Below the pieces are notes generated by a model. The model saw only the letters and a list, made by a program, of their open reading frames with translations, was not told the origin of the DNA and did no database searches. From Lachnospiraceae bacterium (GTDB taxonomy: Bacteria > Bacillota > Clostridia > Lachnospirales > Lachnospiraceae), in NCBI GenBank assembly GCA_017546025.1, contig JAFYYS010000003.1:21945-85944 (forward strand): a DNA stretch of 64,000 bases, in the 5' to 3' direction. Of this stretch, positions 46,801 to 55,209 are shown one piece after another. A program made the translations under genes and the position numbers. Numbering within the stretch: the stretch's first letter is position 1; each line of letters begins with the position of its first letter.

Positions 46801-47304
46801 TTAATAGAATCCCTGTCCTTCTTTTTTGCCCTTGTTGGACATAATCAAAATAACAATATCAAAGACAAATACGACGAGATACAAAAGCATCCAACGGTTC
46901 AGCTCTTTGTTAACAGCCTCTTCCGTCGTGATTTTTATGCCCATCGTTGTAATCATGAAAAAGATGAAGAAATTGACAACCGTGGCAATGACTGCGCTCA
47001 GGGCATATTTCCGGTAAAACGGAAACGTATCTTCCTTAATCGCACGAACCAGCCATCTGATCAGGAGTATGTTCTCAATAACCAGAATTGCACATGCCGC
47101 CATAATAACAAGCACGATAAGAACGATGACGGGTTTCGAAACATAATGCGCCAGTATCCCGATTCCTTCCTTGTACTCCGGCTCCTCAAACAGCATTCTG
47201 CTCTCCTCCCAGCAGCCTCTCGCACCGACAATCAATGCAATGAGGCACGTGACGGTAAGAACAGCCTGGATAGCAACGGACACAACTTTCGTAAACGTTT
47301 TCAT
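46801..47304 (-). CDS. Four-helix membrane protein (cluster protein B)
   Basis: 167 aa with about four hydrophobic helices (8-26, 58-85, 101-122, 140-158) and a short charged loop (CWEESRMLFEEPEYKEGIG). It resembles the DUF2975-type small membrane proteins of Firmicutes in size and layout, but I cannot confirm that by eye. It overlaps the 77 aa gene by 4 bp (ATGA) and precedes protein C by 19 bp, so it is part of the operon. It might help export or gate the surface proteins; no function is claimed. Confidence 0.65.
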   Translation of the reverse strand: MKTFTKVVSVAIQAVLTVTCLIALIVGARGCWEESRMLFEEPEYKEGIGILAHYVSKPVIVLIVLVIMAACAILVIENILLIRWLVRAIKEDTFPFYRKYALSAVIATVVNFFIFFMITTMGIKITTEEAVNKELNRWMLLYLVVFVFDIVILIMSNKGKKEGQGFY

Positions 47305-47534
47305 CGTCTCTTCTTTCCCTCTTTGACAAATGTGAACACTGCAAATCCAAGCACCAGCACAGTGATTGGAATCATTACATATAACGGGTCAAAACCGCCC
47401 TTCCTTTCATCCTCTGCGTTCTTCGAAGAATCTGCTTCGCCGGGGGTCTGCACCGCCGTCGCCCCGCGAAACGCCAAAAGGCCGCACAGCAGTACGGCCA
47501 AGGCAATAATGACAAGTGGTTTGCGGTTATTCAT
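47301..47534 (-). CDS. Small secreted/membrane protein (cluster protein A)
   Basis: 77 aa. N-terminal hydrophobic segment with a possible signal cleavage (LLAFRGATA then VQT), a short polar middle (SSKNAEDERKGG), a second hydrophobic helix (51-69) and a basic end KEGKKRR. The layout, a signal peptide plus a single C-terminal anchor with a basic tail, is like a miniature version of the cluster's large proteins. GGGGGG precedes the ATG. First gene of the apparent operon, 42 bp after the citrate synthase stop. Confidence 0.65.
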   Translation of the reverse strand: MNNRKPLVIIALAVLLCGLLAFRGATAVQTPGEADSSKNAEDERKGGFDPLYVMIPITVLVLGFAVFTFVKEGKKRR

Positions 47535-47576
47535 ATCTTCCCCCCTGAAATGACACGTTTCGAATCCGAAACGGTA

Positions 47577-48944
47577 TTATCGCTCCGCAATCGGAACGTA
47601 TTCGCGCTCGTCACAAACGCTCTTATATGCCGGGCGGATGATCTTGCCGGCATTAATCAGTTCTTCCAGTCTGTGTGCGCTCCAGCCGGCGACACGGGCT
47701 ACCGCAAAGATCGGTGTGTACAGCTCCTCGGGAAGCCCGAGCATCTGATAGGCAAATCCGCTGTAGAAGTCAACGTTCGCGCTGACGCCCTTATACATCT
47801 TACGCTCCGAAGCAATTACCTTCGGCGCAAGTTCTTCAACTAGCTGATAGAGGGCAAATTCCTTATGCATGCCCTTTTCCTCGGACAGTTTCTCGACGAA
47901 GCCGCGGAACATTACGGCACGCGGGTCGGAAACAGAATAAATCGCGTGGCCCATGCCGTAGATCAGGCCGGCTTTATCAAACGCCTCCTTATGAAGCAGT
48001 GCGCGCAGGTACTCCGCCACTTCCGCCTCGTCGGTCCAGTCGGAAACCTTCTCCTTCATGTCGGCGAACATCTCGACAACCTTCATGTTCGCGCCGCCGT
48101 GCTTCGGTCCCTTCAGCGAGCCGAGCGCCGCAGTCATGGCCGCATACGTATCGGTTCCGGACGAAGTCACAACATGCGTGGTAAATGTGGAGTTATTGCC
48201 GCCGCCGTGCTCCGCATGAAGGATCAGTGCGATGTCCAAAACGCGGGCCTCAAGCTCGGTATACTGACTGTCTGCGCGAAGCAGGTGCAGGATGTTCTCG
48301 GCTGCCGAAAGGTCGGTTCTCGGCCGGTGAATGATCAGCGCCTCATCCTTGTAGTAGTAACGGTGTGCGTGGTAGCTGTAAACCGTCAGCATCGGGAAGA
48401 TGGAAATCAGCTGGATGCACTGTCGCATGACATTCTCGAGCGACGTATCCTCGGGATTGGTATCATAGGAATATAACGTCAGAACGCTCCGCGAAAGACC
48501 GTTCATCATATTCGAACTCGGTTTCTTCAGGATGACGTCACGGACAAAACTGCTCGGCAGTGTCCGGTAGTATCCCAAAAGCTTTGTGAACTCGGCAAGC
48601 TGCTCCCTGGTCGGAAGCTTGCCGAACAGCAGAAGGTATACGGTCTCTTCGAACCCGAAGCGGTTCTCCGCAACGCAACCCTTCACAATGTCTTCTACAT
48701 TGATGCCACGATAGAAAAGCTTGCCGGGGCATTGCTTCTCCACGCCGTCCTCTATCTTAAGCGTACGAATCTCGGAGATCTCCGTCAGACCCGCAAGAAC
48801 ACCCTTGCCGTTCAGGTCGCGAAGTCCCCGCTTTACCTCGTAGCGGTTATACAGTTCAGGATCGATATTGCTGTTTTCAAGACAGATATCGGTCAGTTTC
48901 CGGATATCATCCGTGATATCGGAGTAATTTACTCTTTTCGCCAT
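47577..48944 (-). CDS. gltA: Citrate synthase
   Basis: Condenses oxaloacetate and acetyl-CoA into citrate, the entry to the oxidative branch of the TCA cycle used here most likely for glutamate synthesis. 455 aa. The catalytic triad is visible: His246 or its neighbour in LHAEHGGGNNSTF, His333 in GMGHAIYSVSDPR and Asp392 in NVDFYSGF. It has an N-terminal extension of about 55 residues relative to short forms, as in many Clostridia. It follows the PqqD-like gene by 36 bp and probably shares its promoter. No strong terminator follows it, so some read-through into the surface operon is possible. Confidence 0.95.
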   Translation of the reverse strand: MAKRVNYSDITDDIRKLTDICLENSNIDPELYNRYEVKRGLRDLNGKGVLAGLTEISEIRTLKIEDGVEKQCPGKLFYRGINVEDIVKGCVAENRFGFEETVYLLLFGKLPTREQLAEFTKLLGYYRTLPSSFVRDVILKKPSSNMMNGLSRSVLTLYSYDTNPEDTSLENVMRQCIQLISIFPMLTVYSYHAHRYYYKDEALIIHRPRTDLSAAENILHLLRADSQYTELEARVLDIALILHAEHGGGNNSTFTTHVVTSSGTDTYAAMTAALGSLKGPKHGGANMKVVEMFADMKEKVSDWTDEAEVAEYLRALLHKEAFDKAGLIYGMGHAIYSVSDPRAVMFRGFVEKLSEEKGMHKEFALYQLVEELAPKVIASERKMYKGVSANVDFYSGFAYQMLGLPEELYTPIFAVARVAGWSAHRLEELINAGKIIRPAYKSVCDEREYVPIAER

Positions 48945-48980
48945 ATTGCTCCTCCCATCGTCCGCCCTGCGGACCTTTTT

Positions 48981-49247
48981 TTATTCGCTGAGAACGCCTC
49001 CGTTTCTGAGCTTCAGCACCATCTTTCCGATCTCTTCCCGGAAAAATGCCTCGGTTCCTTCGTATTGTTCCATAAGCTTTAGAAGAATCTCCTCTTCCGA
49101 GGTTTCCTCCCGCAGCAGCTCAAAAATCGCTTTGCTGCTCCGGTTCATGGTAATGATTCCCTGAAAGCTTTCCGAACCCTCTCCTACTGCAACGGCAACC
49201 ACCCGGTCACCCACATCACGCAACAAGAAATCATACTTCAGTTTCAT
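48981..49247 (-). CDS. PqqD-like protein
   Basis: 88 aa. The PqqD fold, a winged-helix peptide-binding domain also known as the RiPP recognition element, is suggested by FLLRDVGDRVVAVAVG, IITMNRSSKAIFELLREET and EEILLKLMEQYEGTEAFFRE. These domains usually deliver a precursor peptide to a radical-SAM or other modifying enzyme. No radical-SAM enzyme, precursor or exporter is visible nearby; the next gene is citrate synthase. It may be a stand-alone member. The start overlaps the stop of a four-codon frame (49244-49258). Confidence 0.8.
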   Translation of the reverse strand: MKLKYDFLLRDVGDRVVAVAVGEGSESFQGIITMNRSSKAIFELLREETSEEEILLKLMEQYEGTEAFFREEIGKMVLKLRNGGVLSE

Positions 49248-49258
49248 GTTTTACTCAT
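49244..49258 (-). other. Possible four-codon leader frame coupled to the PqqD-like gene
   Basis: ATG-AGT-AAA-ACA-TGA, encoding MSKT, has AGGAG four bases upstream and its stop overlaps the pqqD-like ATG (ATGA). The latter has no closer ribosome binding site of its own. This suggests translational coupling, or initiation at the downstream ATG from a distant site; it is too short to be sure. Confidence 0.35.
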
Positions 49259-49285
49259 ACTGCTCCTATTTTCATAGTAGATGTT

Positions 49286-49314
49286 ATTATACCAAAAATC
49301 AGCAGGAAACTCAA
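49286..49314 (-). promoter_or_regulatory. Promoter of the pqqD-like/gltA unit
   Basis: -35 TTGAGT (49309-49314), 17 bp spacer, perfect -10 TATAAT (49286-49291). Well placed for both genes and possibly for the surface operon by read-through. Confidence 0.75.
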
Positions 49315-49321
49315 TAAAAAC

Positions 49322-49351
49322 TTGCCTTTCCCCCGATTTGTGTGGTAGTAT
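49322..49351 (+). promoter_or_regulatory. Promoter of tRNA-Leu
   Basis: -35 TTGCCT (49322-49327), 18 bp spacer, -10 TAGTAT (49346-49351), ten bases before the mature 5' end. Divergent from the promoter at 49286. Confidence 0.6.
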
Positions 49352-49361
49352 TAGTGCAATT

Positions 49362-49441
49362 GCGGATATGGTGGAATTGGCAGACACGCCGGATTTAGGT
49401 TCCGGTGCGCAAGCATGCAGGTTCAAATCCTGTTATCCGCA
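49362..49441 (+). tRNA. tRNA-Leu (anticodon UAG)
   Basis: Acceptor stem GCGGATA/TATCCGC with discriminator A, D-loop GGTGGAATTGGCAGACAC, anticodon stem CCGGA/TCCGG with loop TTTAGGT (anticodon TAG), a long class II variable arm, and T loop TTCAAAT. The CCA end is not encoded (the sequence continues AGACTT). Class II arm and anticodon agree on leucine. Confidence 0.93.
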
Positions 49442-49463
49442 GACTTTGCCGCTTCCCGGCAAC

Positions 49464-49500
49464 AAAAAACGCAGCCCTTTTGAGGCTGCGTTTTTGTTTT
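49464..49500. terminator. Bidirectional terminator between tRNA-Leu and putP
   Basis: A stem CGCAGCC/GGCTGCG with a seven-base loop is flanked by A-runs on one side and TTTTTGTTTT on the other, so it can stop both the plus-strand tRNA transcript and the minus-strand putP transcript. Confidence 0.85.
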
Positions 49501-49514
49501 ATTCACGGATCGGA

Positions 49515-51050
49515 TTAGTCTTCTTTCGAAAGAAGCTGTACGCCGTTGTCAAACATGTCTTCCACTTCCTTACCGGGAGCCTTCGTCAGCTTTGTCACGA
49601 TGACACAGACAATCAGGCCTACCAGGAAGCCGGGGATGATTTCGTACAGTTCGCCGAGGTTTCCGGTGATGATGGCATCTTCCTTAGTGATAATCATATT
49701 GCCTCTTGCAACCGCATAACCGATATCGGTTACGAAGCCTGCAATGATACCGCTGATGGCACCCGCATAGTTCAGACGCTTCCAGTAAAGCGAAAGCAGA
49801 ATGACCGGACCGAAGGCGGCACCAAAGGCGCCCCAGGCATTTTCAACGAGGTCCATAATGCTCTTATTGCCGAGCCATGCGATGAAAAATGCGACGACAC
49901 AGATTACAGCTACTACAATACGGCCGGCCCACATAACTTCGCGGTCGCTTGCATTCTTTCTTGCCGGCTTATAAATGTCACTTGAGAAAGCCGAGCTGCT
50001 GGCCAGCAGCTGCGAATCGGCGGTGCTCATGGATGCTGCAAGAATTGCGGAAAGCAGCACACCTGCGATGACAACCGGGAATACGCTGCGGACAACGTGG
50101 ATGAATACGGTGCTGGTCTTGCCGGAGATTACAAGCTCATCGCCGAGATACTGTCTTGCAACAATGCCGACAACAGTAGCCGTGGCAAGAATCAGGAATG
50201 TCCAGAGGATACCGATCTTCTGGGATCGCTTCATCTCTTTTTCGGACTTGACGGACATGTAACGGACGAGAATGTGCGGCATGCCGAAGTATCCGAGGCC
50301 CCAGCCGAGACCGCTCAGAATCGTAACGATGGCGGCGGTATCCAGCTTGCCGGAGCTCAGGAGGTTATAGTGATATTCGCCGAGATTGGCTGCCGGAGCA
50401 ACGAAATCGGCACCCTTCATAACCGCTACGGCGGCAATCGGGGCAATCATCAGGGCTGCAAGCATCAACAGACCCTGGAAGAAGTCGGTCCAGCAAACGG
50501 CATTGAAGCCGCCGAGGAACGTATATGCAACAATGATGATGGCAGCTGCTGCCATGGCCGTCGTGCGTCCGCCGTCATCCAGCTTGAATACGGTCTGGAA
50601 CAGGTCGCCGCATGCGGAAATGCTGGAAGCAGAATAGATGCAGTAAACGATGATGAATACGAACGCGCATACAACCTGCAGTGCAACGTTTTTGCTCAGG
50701 AAACGGTTGTTCAAGTACTGCGGGATTGTGATGGAGTCCTTCGCCGCAATGGAGAAGGTGCGGAGTCTCGGAGCCACAAAAACCCAGGCCAGCACCGTTC
50801 CGATTAAGAGCCCGATGCTGATCCAGCTCTTACTCAGTCCGGATGCGTAGATTGCGCCCGGCAGGCCCATCAAAACCCATGCGCTCATGTCCGATGCACC
50901 GGCCGAAAGTGCCGCAACGGGACCGCTCATGCTTCGGCCGCCGAGGAAATAATCCTTCTCGCCGCCGGTCTTCGACTTCACGAAGAAGTACACGCCGATT
51001 CCGATGACCAGTACAAAGTAGACAACAAATGCCAATACTTCCCAGTTCAT
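49515..51050 (-). CDS. putP: Sodium/proline symporter PutP
   Basis: Solute:sodium symporter family, importing L-proline with Na+. 511 aa with about 13 membrane helices. Family hallmarks include SAGASDMSAWVLMGLPGAIY, AYTFLGGFNAVCWTDFFQG and LLSAILAASMSTADSQLL (sodium site). The ATG at 51050 has GAGGTG six bases upstream; a GTG nine bases earlier overlaps that site. Proline supplies compatible solute or Stickland substrate. It is a single-gene unit; the upstream promoter is not clear. Confidence 0.93.
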   Translation of the reverse strand: MNWEVLAFVVYFVLVIGIGVYFFVKSKTGGEKDYFLGGRSMSGPVAALSAGASDMSAWVLMGLPGAIYASGLSKSWISIGLLIGTVLAWVFVAPRLRTFSIAAKDSITIPQYLNNRFLSKNVALQVVCAFVFIIVYCIYSASSISACGDLFQTVFKLDDGGRTTAMAAAAIIIVAYTFLGGFNAVCWTDFFQGLLMLAALMIAPIAAVAVMKGADFVAPAANLGEYHYNLLSSGKLDTAAIVTILSGLGWGLGYFGMPHILVRYMSVKSEKEMKRSQKIGILWTFLILATATVVGIVARQYLGDELVISGKTSTVFIHVVRSVFPVVIAGVLLSAILAASMSTADSQLLASSSAFSSDIYKPARKNASDREVMWAGRIVVAVICVVAFFIAWLGNKSIMDLVENAWGAFGAAFGPVILLSLYWKRLNYAGAISGIIAGFVTDIGYAVARGNMIITKEDAIITGNLGELYEIIPGFLVGLIVCVIVTKLTKAPGKEVEDMFDNGVQLLSKED

Positions 51051-51123
51051 ACAAAACACCTCTCTTTATCTGATTATTTAGAGCACAGTTTCAATGCAGA
51101 GTAAAGACGGCTCCCCCAAGTCA

Positions 51124-52662
51124 TCAATACCACTCTGCGCCGACCAGATAATAGCATCCGTTCGGATACGGGAAATCCCCGGGAATCGTCACATAGACGT
51201 AATAGGTTCCGGGCTGTTGAATCCGGAAGGATGCAACCATATACTTATCCACGGTATCATAATCCTGATAATCAATGAGCGCATCACGCCCGGTAACGGC
51301 ATTGCCCATGAGCTTTCCGCTCTGGTCAAGAAGATACGACTGCATCAGATAGTCATCGTCTTCCCAATATGCCATGACGTAAACATCAAGCGTTCCGGCG
51401 CGGTCCATCTTCACGGAATAAACATCGCCGGGGTCCTTCTGCGGATCCAGGTGGCCTGCCGTCAGCTCGCCGTTGACAAGCTTATTGCCGCCTTCGATCG
51501 AGTCATTCGGTTCCTGCTCGATATAAGCCGCAAACTGATATACGAACTCACCCTCGTCACCGGTCTGCACAACAGTGCCCTTCGCACCCGTGCCCGTGCC
51601 CTTTCCGGTATCCTCGCCGAACTTTTTAATCTCGGTCGAAACCGAGCGGTCAATCTTCGCAAGTTCCTTGATGGAAACGGCAAAGTTCAGGTTCTGTCCG
51701 TCCGTAAACTGGAACGTGTTGACGCCGATGACCTCGCCGTAGCGGTTCACCAGAGGACCGCCGCTGTTACCCTTGGAAATCGGTGCGGTAATCTGAATGT
51801 ATTCCACATCGTTGTCGACTCTTGATGCCGTCGAAACGATACCGTCGGAGAAGGTTCCCGTAAGGCCGATGGAACTTCCGATTGTATAAACGCTTTCGCC
51901 GGTTTTCACATCACCGTCAAACAGCGCTGCTGCCACGGTCTTCCCTGCATCGGTCTTCACGACGCAAAGGTCGATGTCCTTGCTGAAACCTTCAATAGCG
52001 GATACCTGAAAACGCTCGTCATGATAGGTGATGATTTCCGCGGAGCAGGCACCTTCCATCACATGGAAGTTGGTCAGCACCGTACCGTTATCATCGATGA
52101 AGAATCCGGAGCCGAGTCCGAGACCCTGCCCGTTTTTGTCAAATGTGTGGATTTCCACCATGCTGGCCGAAAGCTTCTCGTAGATGCCGTCCGGCGTCAA
52201 TACGGTACGCTCCCACTTTGCCTTATAAACAGTATCCTCGTCAACCTCCGAAATTGCAGGCTCCCATCCGAGGAACGTATAGCCTTCCATCTTCACGCCC
52301 GGCGCAACCGGCTTCTGTCCGGCCGTCAGCGTAGCCTTTGCCGCGCCGCTCACGAGCTCGCCGCCGTTCAAGTCAAACGTTACTTCGATGGTCTTCTTCC
52401 ATTTGGCTTTGATGACCGTATCCTCGGTAATCTCATCAAACTCGCCGTCCCAGCCATCGAATTCGTAGCCCTCGCGTTCAAGCTTCGGCGCAACAGCCGC
52501 CTCTCCGTGCTCAACCTCCTGATGCAGGCTTCCCGATACGCGGGAACCGCCGTTCATCTCAAAGCGCACTTCATAAGGCCCCTTCTTCGGCTCCTGCTTA
52601 CCGCAGCCGAATAAAAGCACCGTAAGAACAACTATCATCAGCAATGCTGTTCTTCTTTTCAT
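51124..52662 (-). CDS. Trypsin-like (HtrA-type) serine protease lipoprotein with InlB-like repeats
   Basis: 512 aa. Lipoprotein signal with Cys20 (VLLFGCGK). Two InlB/Listeria-Bacteroides repeats (30-89 and 92-150; EVRFEMNGGSRVSGS, GYEFDGWDGEF, VTFDLNGGELV, GYTFLGWEP). Then a trypsin-like domain (about 160-345) with His200 (LTNFHVME), Asp (KDIDLCVVK, 229 or 231) and Ser300 (ISKGNSGGPLV). The C-terminal region (about 370-512) resembles a pre-peptidase-type beta domain (EQEPNDSIEGG and PGTYYVYVTIPGDFP). There is no PDZ domain. All catalytic residues are present. Extracellular, probably quality control or processing of surface proteins. It overlaps the SNF2 gene by 4 bp. Confidence 0.88.
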   Translation of the reverse strand: MKRRTALLMIVVLTVLLFGCGKQEPKKGPYEVRFEMNGGSRVSGSLHQEVEHGEAAVAPKLEREGYEFDGWDGEFDEITEDTVIKAKWKKTIEVTFDLNGGELVSGAAKATLTAGQKPVAPGVKMEGYTFLGWEPAISEVDEDTVYKAKWERTVLTPDGIYEKLSASMVEIHTFDKNGQGLGLGSGFFIDDNGTVLTNFHVMEGACSAEIITYHDERFQVSAIEGFSKDIDLCVVKTDAGKTVAAALFDGDVKTGESVYTIGSSIGLTGTFSDGIVSTASRVDNDVEYIQITAPISKGNSGGPLVNRYGEVIGVNTFQFTDGQNLNFAVSIKELAKIDRSVSTEIKKFGEDTGKGTGTGAKGTVVQTGDEGEFVYQFAAYIEQEPNDSIEGGNKLVNGELTAGHLDPQKDPGDVYSVKMDRAGTLDVYVMAYWEDDDYLMQSYLLDQSGKLMGNAVTGRDALIDYQDYDTVDKYMVASFRIQQPGTYYVYVTIPGDFPYPNGCYYLVGAEWY

Positions 52663-54827
52663 TCATCATCATCCGTCTTTTCGTCCTTATCCGAACCGAC
52701 CCCGTAGCGTTTACGCTCCGCTTCGATAATCTCCTCTATTGCCGCCTCCCCGACTGCCCTCTCCTGATCGATGTTTCCGACCACGGATTCGTTGGCAAAT
52801 GCCAGGAAGGTCTCCTTCTTCTCGGACAGGATTTCCATGATCCGCTCATCCACGGACTGCGCCGTCAGAAGACGGTGCACGACAACCTTCCGGCTCTGTC
52901 CCATCCGGTAGGCTCTTCCGATTGCCTGTTCCTCCATGGAAGGTTTTAACTGCGGCTCACAAATAATAATAACACTTGCTTCCTGAACATTCAATCCCAC
53001 ACCGCCGGCAATCATCTGACAGATTAAAACCGTCTTATCGGGATTCTCCCGAAAGTTGTCCAAAACCTCCTGCCTTGCCTTCATCGGCAGTGCTCCGTCA
53101 ATGACACCCGCGCACCGGTTTCCGAGAAGTGCAGCCACATTCTGAAGCGTATTTCGGAAATAGGAAAATACGAGGACCTTCCTTCCGTCCTGCTCGGCCT
53201 CCTCCACGATTTCCTTAAGCCGCAGAGCCTTTCCGGAACGGACTGCAGGCACGTTCCACGAAACCCTTCGGATGTCCATGAAATTGCCGCCTGCAAGCGC
53301 GTTTTTGTAGGCTTCCGTCTCCTCCGCGCTCATCATGTTCCATTCCTGGATTTCTTCCTTGTCGGGAAGCTCGGTCAGCACCTGCTCTCTTGTTCTTCGA
53401 AGATAGACGGGCGCTATGACGTTACGGAAGCGTTCCGCTTCAGAAAGACCGGTCAGATGCTTCGCCTTTTCCATAATCTCGGGCTGCAGGAATCCGATTA
53501 GAGTAAGCATCTCATCGACCCGGTTTTCAAGCGGCGTTCCGCTCATGAAAAGCACCGACTGCGAGCGCTCGATCAACAGGCGCACGGCGCGGCTCCGGAT
53601 GGTCGAGGCATTCTTGATGAAGTGTGCCTCATCGACGACAAGCATGTCTACGGCAAAGCCGTCCGGAAGGTCAATCTTCGAGCAGGTTTCGTAAGTCGTG
53701 ATGGCGGTGCCGCCCTTTTCAATCCACGCGGAAAGCTCCTCGGTGCGGTCGTAACCGTAGATTTCGTCGACGGGAATGTTGCTGAATCTGGCGACCTCGC
53801 GCTGCCAGTTCACCAGCACGCTCAGCGGGCAGACAACGAGAAAATGCGTCTTTCCTTCCGCGCGCAGATGTGTCATCGCCGCGATGGCCTCCACGGTCTT
53901 TCCAAGGCCCATCTCGTCGCCGAGAAGGACTCTTTTGCCGTACAGGATATATTTGGTGCCGAACACCTGATAACGCCGTAAATCGGCCTTCAGGCCGTCC
54001 GTATGAAGTTCTGTTTCGTTTACGCGGCTGACCAGCTCCTCCGGGATTCCGCCGTAATCGGACTGTGCCTCGGTACTGCCCTCGACAACGGCGAATAAAA
54101 GGGCATAAAAGGCCGCCGCATTCGCAGTGAAATCCGCCTTTGCCCCGGCGAGATCCTTGTTGACGGCAGTCTGGTATCCGTCGATGATTTCGGTCGTTTC
54201 CGCCGCATAGGTTTCAGCCACATACTGCCGCAACTCGTCATAAGCAAGCAATGCCTGCTGCTTCTTCTCGGAGCCCGCAAACAGCCAGGAAAGCGTGCTT
54301 CCGATACAGGAGGAAACCTCCAGTCTCGTGAGGATTCCGCCGTGGCTTCGGGAATACAAATCCGCGGCCCGCTCCGTGTACGGTCTTGCCGCCATAAGCT
54401 TAGCAAGCGCGAGAATGAGCCTGCTCTGCTCCAGTCTTTTATCCTCGGCATCTAATTGCACACGGACGGTTCTGGCGACTGCAATGCGGATGGCATCGGC
54501 ATTTCTCTTCGCCTTTGCCGCCATGACCGCGCCGATTCCCGGCGCGAACTCGAGCGTGCGCTGCGAAGCCCTGCAGACATCGGCAACGGTGCGGATTCCC
54601 GCGTCCTTAAGCGCCTTGACGCGGATGCCCTCCTTGCCGGTATTCAGTTCCTCGACATCGTGCGTTTTCAAAAGGTCCACTGCGATGGCTTCCCGAAGGG
54701 CGCGGTACTCGGTCTGCACGTCGGAAACGAGAAAACCGTAGCCTCTTGCTACCTGTCCGACCTCTATGTCCGCGCGTCGGATCGTATCGGCAAAATCCTT
54801 ATATTGTCTGCGATCGGGTGCTGCCAT
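52659..54827 (-). CDS. SNF2-family DEAD/DEAH helicase
   Basis: 722 aa from the ATG at 54827 (GGAGGAGTC upstream). N-terminal helix-hairpin-helix-like region (about 70-115; LKDAGIRTVADVC, LEFAPGIGAVMAAKAKRNA). SNF2 ATPase motifs: I GDEMGLGKTVEAIA (303-316), II VVDEAHFIKN (398-407), III MSGTPLENRVDE, and the C-terminal half with VNVQEAS-type V and VI (GGVGLNVQEASVIIICEPQL, AIGRAYRMGQSRKVVVHRLL). Double-stranded-DNA translocase of the RapA/SNF2 kind. It overlaps the protease gene (ATGA). No nuclease or methyltransferase partner is nearby, so a defence role is not indicated. Confidence 0.92.
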   Translation of the reverse strand: MAAPDRRQYKDFADTIRRADIEVGQVARGYGFLVSDVQTEYRALREAIAVDLLKTHDVEELNTGKEGIRVKALKDAGIRTVADVCRASQRTLEFAPGIGAVMAAKAKRNADAIRIAVARTVRVQLDAEDKRLEQSRLILALAKLMAARPYTERAADLYSRSHGGILTRLEVSSCIGSTLSWLFAGSEKKQQALLAYDELRQYVAETYAAETTEIIDGYQTAVNKDLAGAKADFTANAAAFYALLFAVVEGSTEAQSDYGGIPEELVSRVNETELHTDGLKADLRRYQVFGTKYILYGKRVLLGDEMGLGKTVEAIAAMTHLRAEGKTHFLVVCPLSVLVNWQREVARFSNIPVDEIYGYDRTEELSAWIEKGGTAITTYETCSKIDLPDGFAVDMLVVDEAHFIKNASTIRSRAVRLLIERSQSVLFMSGTPLENRVDEMLTLIGFLQPEIMEKAKHLTGLSEAERFRNVIAPVYLRRTREQVLTELPDKEEIQEWNMMSAEETEAYKNALAGGNFMDIRRVSWNVPAVRSGKALRLKEIVEEAEQDGRKVLVFSYFRNTLQNVAALLGNRCAGVIDGALPMKARQEVLDNFRENPDKTVLICQMIAGGVGLNVQEASVIIICEPQLKPSMEEQAIGRAYRMGQSRKVVVHRLLTAQSVDERIMEILSEKKETFLAFANESVVGNIDQERAVGEAAIEEIIEAERKRYGVGSDKDEKTDDDE

Positions 54828-54879
54828 GACTCCTCCGATGCCGGGCTTCTTCCGTCCCGGCAGGTCTTTCTGGGAAATG

Positions 54880-54907
54880 CAAAAAGCGGGCTGCAAAGCA
54901 GCCCGCA
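54880..54907 (-). terminator. Terminator of the tRNA cluster
   Basis: Nine-base stem GCGGGCTGC/GCAGCCCGC with a three-base loop, followed by TTTTTGC on the minus strand, 10 bp after tRNA-Gln. Confidence 0.85.
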
Positions 54908-54916
54908 TCTACTGTT

Positions 54917-54988
54917 CTGGGCTAGCTGGATTCGAACCAGCGACTGCAGGGATCAAAACCCTGTGCCTTACCGCTTGGCGATAGCCCA
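54917..54988 (-). tRNA. tRNA-Gln (anticodon UUG)
   Basis: Minus strand: acceptor TGGGCTA/TAGCCCA with discriminator G, anticodon stem CAGGG/CCCTG with loop TTTTGAT (anticodon TTG), and T loop TTCGAAT. Last of five tRNAs in the cluster. Confidence 0.93.
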
Positions 54989-55035
54989 ATTATAACACAA
55001 AGCCTTTACTATGTACAGAAAAGGCTTTGTATCAG

Positions 55036-55110
55036 GGTGGATACTGGGACTCGAACCCAGGGCCTCCAGAGCCACAATCTGGCGCGCTAACCAACTGCGC
55101 TATACCCACC
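55036..55110 (-). tRNA. tRNA-His (anticodon GUG)
   Basis: Minus strand: acceptor GTGGGTA/TATCCAC with an extra 5' G (G-1) opposite the C discriminator, as required by histidyl-tRNA synthetase. Anticodon stem CCAGA/TCTGG with loop TTGTGGC (anticodon GTG). T loop TTCGAGT. Confidence 0.93.
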
Positions 55111-55135
55111 ATATAAAGTTGTGTTTCACAACAAT

Positions 55136-55209
55136 TGTGCCAGAAGGGATTCGAACCCCCGACACACGGCTTAGAAGGCCGTTGCTCTATCCAGCTGAGC
55201 TACTGGCAC
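55136..55209 (-). tRNA. tRNA-Arg (anticodon UCU)
   Basis: Minus strand: acceptor GTGCCAG/CTGGCAC with discriminator A, anticodon stem ACGGC/GCCGT with loop CTTCTAA (anticodon TCT), T loop TTCGAAT. Reads AGA and AGG codons. Confidence 0.93.

Noticed and set aside
52659..54827. SNF2 helicase as part of a defence system
   Set aside because: No nuclease, methyltransferase or other defence gene lies nearby; the neighbours are a lipoprotein protease and tRNAs.
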